Assembly: GCA_030762175.1 (NCBI GenBank)
Contig: CM060840.1
Coordinates: forward strand, 36,245,501-36,309,500
Reading direction: 5' to 3'
Origin: Metallyticus violacea
Taxonomy: Eukaryota > Arthropoda > Insecta > Mantodea > Metallyticidae
DNA length: 64,000 nucleotides
The notes beneath the pieces were generated by a model. The model saw nothing but the letters and a program-made list of their open reading frames with translations. It ran no database searches and was not told the origin of the DNA. Below, one piece after another: positions 35,815 to 46,400 of the stretch. The stretch's first letter is position 1; every line of letters begins with the position of its first letter. The position numbers and the translations under genes are program-made.

Positions 35815-35850
<36 letters not shown>
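35813..35850. repeat. (AAT)n microsatellite
   Basis: About twelve uninterrupted AAT units. Confidence 0.95.
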
Positions 35851-37409
35851 TCTCTTTTGTGATACTGACAGACTGCAAGAATTCTAATTTTGTTCTCCTA
35901 ATATCACAAGTGTAAGGCCATATCTTTACTTCATTTCATTAATTAATTAACAAGGCTATAATTTGGGTTTTGCATTCTTTTTGTAGCTACTCTATTAGAT
36001 GAGGAATCGCTTAGTTTAAGCAGCTCTTTCTGACGCACATTAAACGTTGTGTAACAGTGAAAATTGATGACGTTGCCTATCTACGATCGTCCTTTTGTGT
36101 TCAGGATATGACAGCGTTTAATGAACTTTGAAATGCACAAAATTGATGCTTTTTAAGTAGTTATATAAATATGAATGTTATCTAACAAAGGCATTTTTGC
36201 TTAAATAACTTTTTGTGGCATACAGAGTTATTATAAATGAGTATGAAACACTGCGTATTAATTATAAAGAAAATATTTATTGTATAAAAACGTATCATGT
36301 AGTACCAATGGATAGAAAAATTCTTCGAATTTATATCAGTACTTGCAATGCACACACATTTACGGGCACTCTCGTTGTACAGACGATGCCATGTATGGCT
36401 ACAACTTGACAATCACTTACATATTACGTCTTGTGACACTGGGTTATCACATTTGCAGTGTAGATTTTGAAATGTGAGTAAAATTGGAAAGTTTTCCTAT
36501 CAATTAATTCATTGTACATTTTCTATAATAAATGCTTTTATTATGAATATGCAAAGTTGTTCCATGCAGTTTGAATAATCAGATACATTTTCTTAAATTA
36601 TTATGAATAATGAATATAGGGTGGATATTCACCTACTGTCAGCTCGATAAAGTATTGATTCCCGTGCTGTGCAGAGGAAAGCCCAATAGGGCTATGTGAC
36701 GTTTAAAGATCATTGACTTTCTTCTATTTTGCATTAAAGTGTAAGTTTTGATCTTTCAAAATTCACTGCAGAGACATTTGACGCTATATACACACTTGCA
36801 AGCTGAACACTGCCGATTACGAAGCTGCTGCCTTGGTACCCATGAAAGGGAGGAAACAAACACCACACACACTTCTACTAGGGTGGCAGTTATATTCGCA
36901 GCGTACTCTGCTAAGAAGAATATTTTCAAGCTGTTTAAGACTGCCAAATTAGAAAAAAAGTATATTTCATAATATTTTATCATCAATTAATCAAAACATT
37001 TATTATGGTGTAAAAATTACAATGAAAGATGTAATAATTTACGGAAAGAATGGCTTACGTTTAAAGAGCATTCCGAAACTATTGAAGTGATTTTCAAACA
37101 ATTAATTCACTATAGGCTTAATTTTTGGCACGCGTACGTAAGGAATATATGTGTAACGTATGAGTACAATCAAATACTTGCAATTAAATTAACATGAACA
37201 TCTACTAATATAAGAGATTTAGGGCATTCGGTGCTTCAGGAAGGCACTAGTCCTATTTTTACAAGGATAAAGATTTCCAAGGACATTTTCTATCGTTATC
37301 TTCCCTTATCAATCATAAATCAACCTATCCATAATTCATTTATAAAAATAGTTCTTTCATAATAGCGTGTGTAGGACATTAGAAGGTGAGGGAGGAAAAA
37401 TTTGGGTCA
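35851..37409. other. No gene recognised
   Basis: AT-rich. Short chance frames on both strands at 36182-36412 and 36748-36986. Confidence 0.45.
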
Positions 37410-37540
37410 TAGCCAGAATTCGAACCACGGAGATCTTCGGTTTTCCATGCTTGCAGGAGAACACGATAGCTCATTTGGTCACAGAGTCGACCCGGAAGGC
37501 CAAATCCGTGGTTCGAATCCCGGCCACGAACCGAATTTTT
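37410..37540 (+). mobile_element. tRNA-like retroposon unit with two B boxes in opposite orientation
   Basis: At the right, the plus strand has an A-box-like 'gatagctcatttggtcacag' (about 37467-37486) and a strong B box 'gtggttcgaatcccgg' (about 37509-37524). At the left (about 37412-37432) lies 'agaattcgaaccacgg', an inverted near-copy of the same B box. The two arms (about 37411-37432 and 37506-37529) are therefore inverted repeats around about 75 bases. This may be an inverted dimer of one tRNA-headed SINE. No SINE body follows the right-hand unit. Confidence 0.55.
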
Positions 37541-37649
37541 CTTTTCAGCTAGCTATCTATAACTTCATAATTCTTGAGTTACTTGATTCTTTTTGTATTG
37601 TACCTTGCGAAGGCAGTAGCTTTATTAAGACCTATTTACAACGACAGTA

Positions 37650-37936
37650 CGCCACGGGTGGCCGAGGTCGTTAAGGTGCGGACTCGGGAGCGGGAGGTCT
37701 GGGGTTCGAATCCCGCCAGAATCGTCCTCCCTGACTGAGGGGTTTTCCAGGTTTTCCTCAGTCTTCATAACTGGCAAATGCCGGGGAGGTACCCTAAACT
37801 TAGGCCTGGAACGTTTCCTTCCATAAAAAAAAAAAATCCTTTCCTAATATATCATTTCATTTCCTGTATCATCAGTGTTCACCGCCTGTGGTGCCTCAGT
37901 AGTAAAAACGGCCGTTAAACACCATTAAAAAAAAAC
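37650..37936 (+). mobile_element. tRNA-derived SINE, family 1, best-preserved copy with target duplication
   Basis: A complete copy flanked by the 11-bp direct repeat CAACGACAGTA (37639-37649 and 37937-37947). Head: A box TGGCCGAGGTCGTTAAGGTG and B box GGGTTCGAATCCCGCC, both intact, so a pol III promoter could still work. The class II tRNA (Ser/Leu) resemblance is in the D arm and T arm. The body has the 'gttttccaggttttcctcag' block, 'ggaggtaccctaaacttagg', an A-run near 37828, the 'aatatatcatttcat' block and a 3' end 'gcctcagtagtaaaaacggc' followed by 'cgttaaacaccatt' and an A tail. It is used as the reference for the other copies. Confidence 0.93.
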
Positions 37937-37947
37937 CAACGACAGTA

Positions 37948-39485
37948 TTGGTTTGTTCTAGGAAAGGTTTTTCTAAATTTTTCTTTATTTTCATTAAACA
38001 GTTTTCTCTCACTTTCTCTCACTTTTTTAAAGGATGTTTGTAGTGGCTTAATATCTATATCTCCCCTTTTATTCAACATAATTCTTATATTCCTTTACGC
38101 AAATCATCCTAATTTTACACCTTATTAATTAATCTTTCCATCTCTTCGTTTCTATACGCTCTACAACGGTGCAAGTAATTTGCTATTTCTTTACAGAATG
38201 AATATGCAGTCACAATATTATCTTTTCTGAAATCCCTTATGTTTTAGAATACCTGTTCAAATCCATGCATACCCATTCCAACTAAATTAAATACTAAAAT
38301 CTTCATATTTTACCCTGCCTCATTTTATTTTTAGATAGCAGCTCTATAATTTTTGGTGTTTAAAACTACTAAATGGGCTTGTATTTTAATATCGTCAACC
38401 CTACCTTTTACATCTTTCCAGAATGCATTAACCTCACATACTTGAGCTGCACATATACAAATTGCAATGTTTTCTAAATAAAAATTGTAATTTCTTTCCT
38501 ATCTTTGCTTCCAATTAACTTTTTATGCAGCATTAAGTACCCCCAAAACTTGTTTCAATCCAGATATACTGCGGGACAAGCCTTGAACTAAGATTACAGC
38601 TGGCATCTTTATGTTACGATGATATGATACATGAGAGGAATGCGGTTCATCAAATAAACAACGTTGTCATTCTCTGCAACAAGGTGAGTGCTAACAGAGA
38701 TCGGGGTGAACATGAAAATAAATAATGCATTAATTTATTTGTTACTTTATAATTAAGGCACCTTCATATATTCTTGATCAAATGGAAATCATAAAATGTT
38801 TACAATTTCTGCTCAATGTATGAAGTACGAAAGTTAACAGTGATAACCTGCATAATGGAGGTGTGTTATTCTATAGAGAGACTCGAAACTCGGGAGGATG
38901 GGTCGAGGTTTTAAGAGCGACTCGTAAGTCTAATGGCAATATATGTGGCGATGTATTCAAAACATTAAGTGTAGTTAGTGACTTCTAATGTCGACATTAC
39001 TTTTATTTAACGACTGGACTTTTAATTAGTATTTTTTGAGAAACAATGTCTGAATCCATAAATGCTTTACATGATTTTTCTCAGTATTAGGTCTTAATTT
39101 ATGCCCCGATACGCTATAACTCGAGCTCAAGAGGCCTGCTCACAAGCTTTCCGGTCTGCATTTTCGCAGTTATATGTTATCGGATGAAGATGTCATTTTG
39201 GATGCTCTGGTACAGAAGTTTAGCAATCTACTGTGAGAATATGCCCAAAATACTGAAACTGAAAAGTGGTTGTGATATGTTTAAGTTGTTGACATTCCCG
39301 AAGAATTGATTTAATCTTGAAAGCGAAGCACCTTCAAAAGAAGTATTACAATTTTCTGGCTACTTATTTGAAAACTAGGAGGGAGTAAAATGAAAACCTT
39401 AAAATTGTCATACAAATTCGAAATTTCGCGCCACTATCCTGTAAACTGGCTATATTGTTTCACATTCTTTCATATATGCACCAAA
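37948..39485. other. AT-rich stretch with no recognised gene
   Basis: AT-rich. No transposase motif, SINE head or exon-like segment is recognised before the family-2 SINE scrap at 39486. Confidence 0.45.
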
Positions 39486-39540
39486 GAATGATTTATTTAT
39501 GGACGCTCTTTAACAGCTCAGGTCATCAGCGTTCACCAAA
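39486..39540 (-). mobile_element. Family 2 SINE, 3'-end fragment
   Basis: 'atttatggacgctctttaac' followed by 'aggtcatcagcgttcacc' is the reverse complement of the 3' block of the family-2 SINE at 18486-18780. Only about 50 bp are present, consistent with 5' truncation at insertion. Confidence 0.75.
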
Positions 39541-39599
39541 GAAGAACAACGTTATATTTTTGGGTTTTGATACTTAAGGTGCAAAATTTATTGAAATTC

Positions 39600-39905
39600 A
39601 ACCACAAATGACTATTCAGAACGGCGGTGCGTGTTTGTCACAGCAGCCGGTTTATGGTTAGAGTAGCAACTTTAGAAATGTTGTGACGCTCCCTCGGGTA
39701 TCGAATTGTGATGCCAAAGAATATTGCAGTAGTTGAAGACTTGGTGATGGAAAATTGTCGAGTGACGGTGGAGGAAATTGCAGAAATTCTGAACATCAGT
39801 CATGGCTAAATACATTACATTGTACGGATGAAGAGGAAGAGTGCACTACTGACTGCTCAGATATCGATATTGTTTCTTGAGGAAGCAATTTATTTTATAA
39901 GCGCT
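39600..39905 (+). pseudogene. mariner transposase N-terminal fragment
   Basis: The plus strand encodes, with small frame changes, NIAVVEDLVMENCRVTVEEI followed by AEILNISHG and a weak HYIV.MKRKSA tail (about 39718-39845). This is the linker and second helix-turn-helix region of mariner transposases (usual form: VxxxRRVTVxEIAExLxISxGSVHxIV). Upstream sequence from about 39600 may be the degenerate first helix-turn-helix. The catalytic domain is absent. A family-2 SINE follows at 39926. Confidence 0.75.
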
Positions 39906-39925
39906 AGAGGACTTGCATTGAATTA

Positions 39926-40195
39926 ACTTTATTTATTTACTGGCGCTCTTTTGACATCTCAGGCCATCAGCGTTCCATTTAATTCAGAGCATGGAATAGC
40001 TAAGAGACCTCTTTTTTTCAGGCTTGAGATTCTATTACCTGCCGTAAATCTACAACATGGGACCCACGGTTTTACTTCCCTTCCGAAGAAAGGGAAGTAA
40101 ACTTAAAACTTTTACGCCCGAAAAAATTCATTGGTCCTGGTCGAGATTAAACCCGCGGTCTTGGGCCTACGATATTGAACGTAACGGAAATGACA
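39926..40195 (-). mobile_element. tRNA-derived SINE, family 2
   Basis: Reverse orientation relative to the reference copy at 18486. The 3' block (tttatttactggcgctcttt, then 'ggccatcagcgttcc') is at the left, followed by the body with 'cccacggttttacttccctt' and the head remnant at about 40128-40195 ('ggtcctgg…attaaacccgcgg'). The B box is mutated (gattaaac on this strand), so it is unlikely to be transcribed. Confidence 0.8.
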
Positions 40196-40779
40196 GAACT
40201 GTGTGCCTCTTTTATATAATATATTAAAGTTCTAAATAATTAAGGTTTTTCATTTGACTTGCCCTAGTATATTGATGAATGTCAGTCACTCTTTACATTC
40301 CTCAATGGGGCATAGTCTGAACTAAATAACTGCTTCCACAACAAGTCATCTCGATGCAGTTCATAGGAATTACAATGACCAATTTTACAATTCACAACTT
40401 TACGTCCTGAAGGCTATCAGTTAAGGCAGTATAATGCGAAACATCAATCAACATTCATGAATCAACATAACAAACATTGCTTCAGAGGAATAAGGAAATT
40501 TCGTTTGGGTGAAAGAATGTTGATGGTGTATGCAGAAGTGGTACATGGTTAAACGTACCTTGTAATATTCGTTAAGTCTCGTAGTAAATAAATTATTTTG
40601 TGTTACTGTCCTCTTCTTCCCTCTAATCTTATTGGCTATATTGATTTTATGGAAAATACAACATTAGTTTCCTTAAGCGATCAAAAACTATCATTCCCAA
40701 AATATAGTTTGCAATGGCAGTTAGATATCTCTAAATTTTTCTTGTGTATAAATAAATTTATATATGTATATACATATAT
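40196..40779. other. No gene recognised
   Basis: AT-rich. Ends in a TA-rich run (40760-40780) that abuts the large hairpin. Confidence 0.45.
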
Positions 40780-41015
40780 AAACTCATAAAAAACACTCAG
40801 AGTGCAATATAAAAAGGTTCACATAAAATTTCACACTAAAAACCGTAAAATTGAACACTGAAATCACACTATATTGAACTCATTTTCATTTTCATCACGT
40901 GACCAAGAGCCAAGCTCGAAATATAGTGTGATTTCAGTGTTCAATTTTACGGTTTTTAGTGTGAAATTTTATGTGAACCTTTTTATATTGCACTCTGAGT
41001 GTTTTTTATGAGTTT
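40780..41015. repeat. Large perfect inverted repeat: 96-bp arms, about 44-bp loop
   Basis: Left arm 40780-40875 and right arm 40920-41015 are exact reverse complements; I checked every base by eye. The loop (40876-40919) holds 'catcacgtgaccaagagcca', including a CACGTG E-box core. No tRNA head, coding frame or recognisable transposon terminus is present. Perfect identity implies either very recent origin, ongoing gene conversion between arms, or an assembly/library artefact. Plausible identities are a MITE/fold-back element or a hairpin-RNA (endo-siRNA) source locus. Confidence 0.97.
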
Positions 41016-41075
41016 TTATGCTTTTTAGAAGTCTTTATTACTCTATTAATAGTATATACACACACACAGGGGGTA

Positions 41076-41870
41076 GCAATAAGATATAGCCAAACTTTCA
41101 GGACGCATTCCTTACATGTAGAAGAAATGTATGAATAGTGTTTAATGCCCGTTTTGCTACAGAGGCACCACAGAGATTAGATGAAATGATATATTGGGAA
41201 AGGATTTATTTTTAAGGAAGGAATCGTTCCAGGCCTAAATTTAGGGTACCTCCCAGAAATTTGCTATTTATGAGGACTGAGGAAAACCGGAAACCTGGAA
41301 AAAGCCTCAGTCAGGAATGACGGTCCTAGCGGTATTCGAACCCAGGTCTCTCGCTCACGAGACCGCGAATTAATGACCTCGGCCACCCGTGGCGGTTACA
41401 TGTAGAAGAAGAAAGGGTCCCGAAACGCTTTATTTCCATGTTAGAACTCATTTTCTACAACTTTTTATGGTACATTAATCGTGAGAAACACACAGGAACA
41501 GAACGTAGCAGCATATGACACGAAACTGTTTCATACATGAAACGTTCAAAATGCCCTTTTGGTTACTCCTTGTTAAGTTGTAATTCTTAGATTCACAACC
41601 AGGATTTTGTGTTCTATTTGAACGAAGGTAATGTTGATGCATGCACTAGCGGAGAGCACTTTGGGTATTTCGTGTATGTAAGAAAGAGTTTCATGTGTTA
41701 TGCTGGCACGTTCTGTTCCTGTGTGTTTCCCATGATTAATGTATCTTGAAGAGTGGTAGAGAAGTGTTCTAACATGGAAATAAAGCATTTCCGGACCCAT
41801 GTCCATATAACATGTTTTCTTCTTCTACATGTAAGGAATGTTTCCTGAAAGTTTGGCGGTACCTGATTGT
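41076..41870. mobile_element. Fold-back element with a SINE nested in its left arm
   Basis: The left arm (41076-41126 continuing at 41411-about 41560) and right arm (about 41655-41870) are imperfect inverted repeats. Shared blocks include 'gccaaactttca', 'cattccttacatgtagaaga', 'gctttatttccatgttagaa' and 'aaacacacaggaacagaacg'. About 100 bases separate the arms. The outermost sequence with CCAAACTTTCAGGA resembles a Tc1/mariner-type terminus, and the arms look like a terminal segment of one DNA transposon present twice head to head. The minus-strand open frame at 41573-41806 is a by-product. Confidence 0.88.
41127..41395 (-). mobile_element. tRNA-derived SINE, family 1, nested insertion
   Basis: A family-1 SINE on the minus strand (3' block 'atagtgtttaatgcccgttt' at the left, head 'ggccacccgtggcgg' at the right), flanked by the 15-bp direct repeat TTACATGTAGAAGAA (41112-41126 and 41396-41410). 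The mirror arm of the host fold-back element shows the same site uninterrupted near 41819-41834. The B box reads 'gggttcgaataccgc' on the SINE strand, with one change from the reference. Confidence 0.95.
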
Positions 41871-43382
41871 TTCATCTGGTATATTCGAACCATCACAACA
41901 TGTAGTCGCTTACAGTGTTTGCCTTTCTTAATAAATAATCTTCCAATTCAGATTAGAAGTTTGATGTTTTCAAGCTGTCCATTTCAGTTAAACGCTCGCG
42001 TGTCGCTAAGTTCTCATACGTATTTTGTGATCTAATGGTACGACCTTGACATTCATAGTTTTTTCATGCAACCCAACTATTTTCTTTCCTCGCTTATCAT
42101 GTTAGCACAACTCTTGATTACGTTTGTCAACATTTGAAGAAGCTAATGCTCTTCCAGGCATTCCTTATGCATAAATCGATGAAGAAATAAGTAAAATATT
42201 TTTACATTTTCTTTCTGAAGTTCAGTTTACTGTTTCTTTCAAGATTTTTCGGCAGATACTAACGAATAAGGCATGTTTGAAGCAATAATGTAGGAGTTAT
42301 TAACTTAGCAAACATACGGTGCGAGAAAACTAAATTAAATAGGAATATATGAAGTTATAACATGTGATCTCCTCTCTTTATCTCCTTATCTACCTTCACC
42401 TCCTGTGCACCCTGAACGATCAAACGCCGTGTGCGCACATACGTTACACATACAAAAACCGGCTAGCCTTGAGATTTTCTTCAACGCTGTTGACAGCGGC
42501 AATTTTTTTACCTCCTGTTTTCTCGTGGCCGGTGTAGCTACTGACAAAGAATGGGTAATTGAAGATGAACAGTAGAAACATCACCATAAATGAGCTTACT
42601 CTCTGGAGTTTTTCTAGAATTGTATTTGAAATGAGGGAATATAAGGGAAAGAACACATATTGGTACACTGTTAAAATAATGGACATGAATCAATGAGGTA
42701 TTATCAGCAATTTTGATAAGAACGCGTCAATTATACTAGTTACCACTTTCAGCAATATTTCCCAGTTGCAACAATTTTGCAGCTTATTCTGGAACTTCCA
42801 AATTTTCCACCATTATGAAACATTTCTGTCACACAGATTGATACAGAAGTTTAACGTATTATCTTCAGGTTATAATGCTATGAACTTAAATAGTAATCTA
42901 GTTCTTTGCAAATTAGTTAGTGAATAATCTTTAAAAAAAGCCAAAACCTAAACGTACTACCCCTCAAATTAGTAACTTATGCGATTTATATAATCCTCAC
43001 AAAATGTTCAAACTTCACAGATATAATTAAGTTTATTTGTAACTTAGAATTAGCTTAGCTATAAAAATGCGCCCAATAAAGATAAAACAAATAAAGCATT
43101 ATATTAAAACATATATTTGATATCTTTTTCCCTTATTTGAAGTTTCTCTTTTCATCTGTGTTTTGCATTATTGGCATCTATACTTATGTTTAATGTGCTT
43201 GAAGTCATTTGCTTTTGAAGTTAAAAATGCCAATACCTCGAGACTATTTTCTTGCGACATAGAGCGTTCTTTCCTTGTGATCTTCAAGTACTGAAGAATA
43301 TTTAGTAAATTACAGAAATATCTTTAATTGTTTTTTAGAAAACTGTGGCCAATATACGAGAATATTTTTTAATGAAGTAGTA

Positions 43383-43383
<1 letters not shown>
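41871..43383. other. No gene recognised
   Basis: AT-rich. Chance frames only. Confidence 0.45.

Positions 43384-43421
<38 letters not shown>
43384..43421. repeat. (TTA)n microsatellite
   Basis: About twelve TTA/ATT units. Confidence 0.95.
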
Positions 43422-43869
43422 GTCACTCAAACAATTTATCTTAGTATTTACATTCATTACGTGCAAAATAGTGTAACAATCATACAAACGAAATTTGAGA
43501 TTCTTCGGAAATATAACACTTTTCCAGTGTCCTCAAATAGGGAATTGCACAGAATAAGGTTTACATGAGATTCATCCAGTTAAATATTCGAGTCTGTTCT
43601 CAAATAGAAAGAAGTCAAAGTTTAATGTATACGGCATAGAGATAAATATATAAAAGATCGTGTCTACAGATATTCCTGTTGACTGTTACAGGGATAGGAA
43701 AAGGTTAACTAAATGCTGATAGATGGCTCTTTGGAAGTGTTACACTCCCCCAAGGCTAGGGTATTTTGCTTACAAACTGTTTTAATGCGATGCAGGTGCA
43801 TTATGGCCACTGAGTAAATAACAATCATCACGCTAAGAAAGAAACAAAACGCTCATTATTTTTTCTCAC

Positions 43870-44130
43870 CTCGCATAGGCGGCGTCCCTTTACTTAACTT
43901 CACCTGCTGCCGCCTGGCCGATGTCCCTCGCGGAGAAATTTACGGTGTTGTTGCAAGGAATACAGACAATAGGTTAACGAAATATTTGGGTGGCGGGATG
44001 ATCCGTTTCGACCTCTCCGGCAGGTGTTGCCACTATTTTGGTGAGTCAGGTACAAGGGCCAATGCAGTGTGGCGCATATTTGGAACCAGTTCGGTATCCT
44101 TTGAATTTCAAACACAAATATATATCACGA
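43870..44130 (-). other. GC-rich island with donor-like edge, possible exon, unrecognised
   Basis: On the minus strand a GC-rich segment ends at 43870 in a strong donor-like site (gcgag|gtgaga). A 71-codon frame (44115-43900) is open but stops about 10 codons before that site, so the splice edge would belong to a different frame or a non-coding exon. Pro, Arg and His are enriched and no domain is recognised. The abrupt composition change against the AT-rich flanks is the main signal. Confidence 0.15.
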
Positions 44131-45669
44131 TGAATTTTGTTCCGTAGATAACGAGCTGTAACATGTTTTCCTTCAAAGTGATAAACTGATTAACGTTCTA
44201 ATTTATTTTAATGTCTGGTTGCTAGCATTTGGGAAAGTTTTTTCCTTCACCTTCAAAAGTCACCTAAAGTCTTGAGGGGAGAACAAATTCGAGGTGTGAA
44301 ATAGTTTAATGTTACGGAAGAAAAAATAATAAATAAAAGAAAGAATAATTAGTAAGTCCTTGGTAAGCTCCTCCCTCCCTGAGAAATGGCACCTGCTTAC
44401 GTACCACTTGAATAAAAGAGAATTATACACCTATTATAACATTTACGAGGACATGTTTTAACGTTCGTGACTCTGTTGCTTTACATTTTTGTTAAAATTA
44501 CATTTATGCTAAATAGGTAGATATTACATTGGAAAGTTTCGAAATGAAATTCCTCAATGTTAATTTTTTGTTGTGAGCAACATTGGAGAACCATGTAAAG
44601 GGCTATAGTTACATGTTCTGGGTAGCTAAATGACGTCTTTGCTTACAACTGTAAAATTTAATGCTATATGTGGAATTCTTAGATAATGCGCATATACATA
44701 TTATTTACAAAACAAACGCGTATTAAAACATCGTAACATTAAAAATAACTTAACAGCATTTATTAATCAACTAACATTTTTTTAGAATTTAAAAGCGTTT
44801 AACAGCAATAACTTTTGAAACGTTCTACAATTTAAGCCAGTAAAAGGTTTTCAAGTCACATTACACCTAGATGAGAAAGATAACCTTTAAATTACTGTTG
44901 GGGCTGTACAGGTTGTAATACCCCTGACTGGATCATCTAACGATTGCTGTTGGAAGTTTGTCCCACAGGTATATAATTTATTTCGAAGCAGTAATAGCCG
45001 TTACTGACATACGTGTCTTTAATTTAATCTCATTTAAGTATTTAGAAATGACAACTATTAACGCTTAAATATGAGATAAAATGCCATAAGCTAACTCATT
45101 ATTAGACAGCGTTGGGATTAAAAATATATATTACTGTTACAGCTCTGCTGTTTTCTCAGCTAATGCAGAGTGACAGATTGCAGGCAATTATTAAAAGGTT
45201 TGACGTTTGCATTACATTCGGGTTTAGGTTCGGATGACAGTTGCAACAAACTGTGCATTCATAGGTCCAATTCCCTATGTATGGTAGACATTACTGTTTC
45301 AAGCACCGAATATTTAATGTTATTGACAAGTAATCCCTCGTTGATTTTATGTTTTTATATATCGCTCACATCAAGCGATATGTAGTGTGGTACGTTCTTT
45401 ATCGCATGCATTTAATATTAGGCTGTTAGGGAATCAATTGCGGTTTTATGTAATTACTTTTACAATATATAATGTGAAAATATTTAATTTAATTTTAAAG
45501 TTCAAATTTTACATAAAGGTACTCTCATTGAATTTTTTTTAAATATGTTAAGTATCTTATAATTATGTTAGAGGCATGGATTGACGTATTATTTGAATAG
45601 ATCAAACTTACACACAATTTTATGAAAATTTCTCCATATATATATATTGGAAACATAATGAAAAGCAAA
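44131..45669. other. AT-rich region with no recognised gene
   Basis: Nothing beyond short chance frames is seen. Confidence 0.45.
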
Positions 45670-46400
45670 CACTTTCGAACACAAAATTCAGCAATGGTGT
45701 GAAAATGTTCGTCATGAAAACGAGAAAGATCGAGGAATTTCCACTGTGGTTGATGATCAGCTGAAAAAATAATTGTTCCAAATAAATACTCTTTGTCAAT
45801 AATTTGTTATCGTTTGGAAAAATTGCAAAGGTGGCAAACTTATATACATACGTTAAGTGAGGTTAAGGAACTACATGTATGAGAAGTTTACGGAACAGAA
45901 ATAATCCATTTAAGGATTTTACTGTGTCCATGATAAAAAAAAAATTTCTAATACAATTATAAGCCAGAAACACAACATTTTGATCGTAATGAAGTACTAA
46001 AATACCTTTCAAAATATAACTTGCACCAGAGGAAGGTTATACGTGCTCTATGGAGATGTTCAGCTGGTTTAATTCACTAATGGTTTGTGAATTTAGTCAA
46101 ATTATTACTTCTCATAAGCACATTTTAAGAACTTCACACAGGCATCAGATTAGTATACGGGAAAAAAGCTGCTCTAGTCAACACAAAGGATCATTATATT
46201 TAATAACTGCGTCTTGCAAAGAGCATTTCAAAAGAACAAAATATGACTACGATGCCCTCATTCAGCACATTTACCTGATTATCGATTTTTCAAATACTCT
46301 ACAACCTCCTGAAGAACGAAATTATCAATACTAAGAACTTTTATCGTCTCCAAAAATCACATTGTTTAATCCAAATTACATGAACATCTTGCTGCTAATT
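45670..46400 (+). pseudogene. mariner transposase remnant, Hsmar1/SETMAR-like group
   Basis: Across three frames the plus strand reads QQWCENVRHENEKDRGIS followed by TVVDDQLKK (about 45693-45770), then a weak HTLSEVKELHV, and DRNEVLKYLSKYNLHQRKVI followed by RALWRCSAGLIH (about 45982-46067). The latter matches the conserved DREExPKHxPKxxLHQKKVxVxVWWSxAGLIH stretch of cecropia/Hsmar1-type mariners. KKAALVNTKDHYI near 46165-46205 corresponds to PALVNRKGxILLHDNARPH, with the HDNARPH part destroyed. Many stops and frameshifts make this one of the oldest remnants here. The plus-strand frame 46050-46334 is a chance reading through it. Confidence 0.72.

Noticed and set aside
37657..37720. tRNA-Ser/Leu gene
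   Set aside because: Head of SINE family 1, with target-site duplication and body; it lacks a paired acceptor stem.
41573..41806. 77-codon minus-strand frame as a gene
   Set aside because: It falls in the loop and right arm of the fold-back element.
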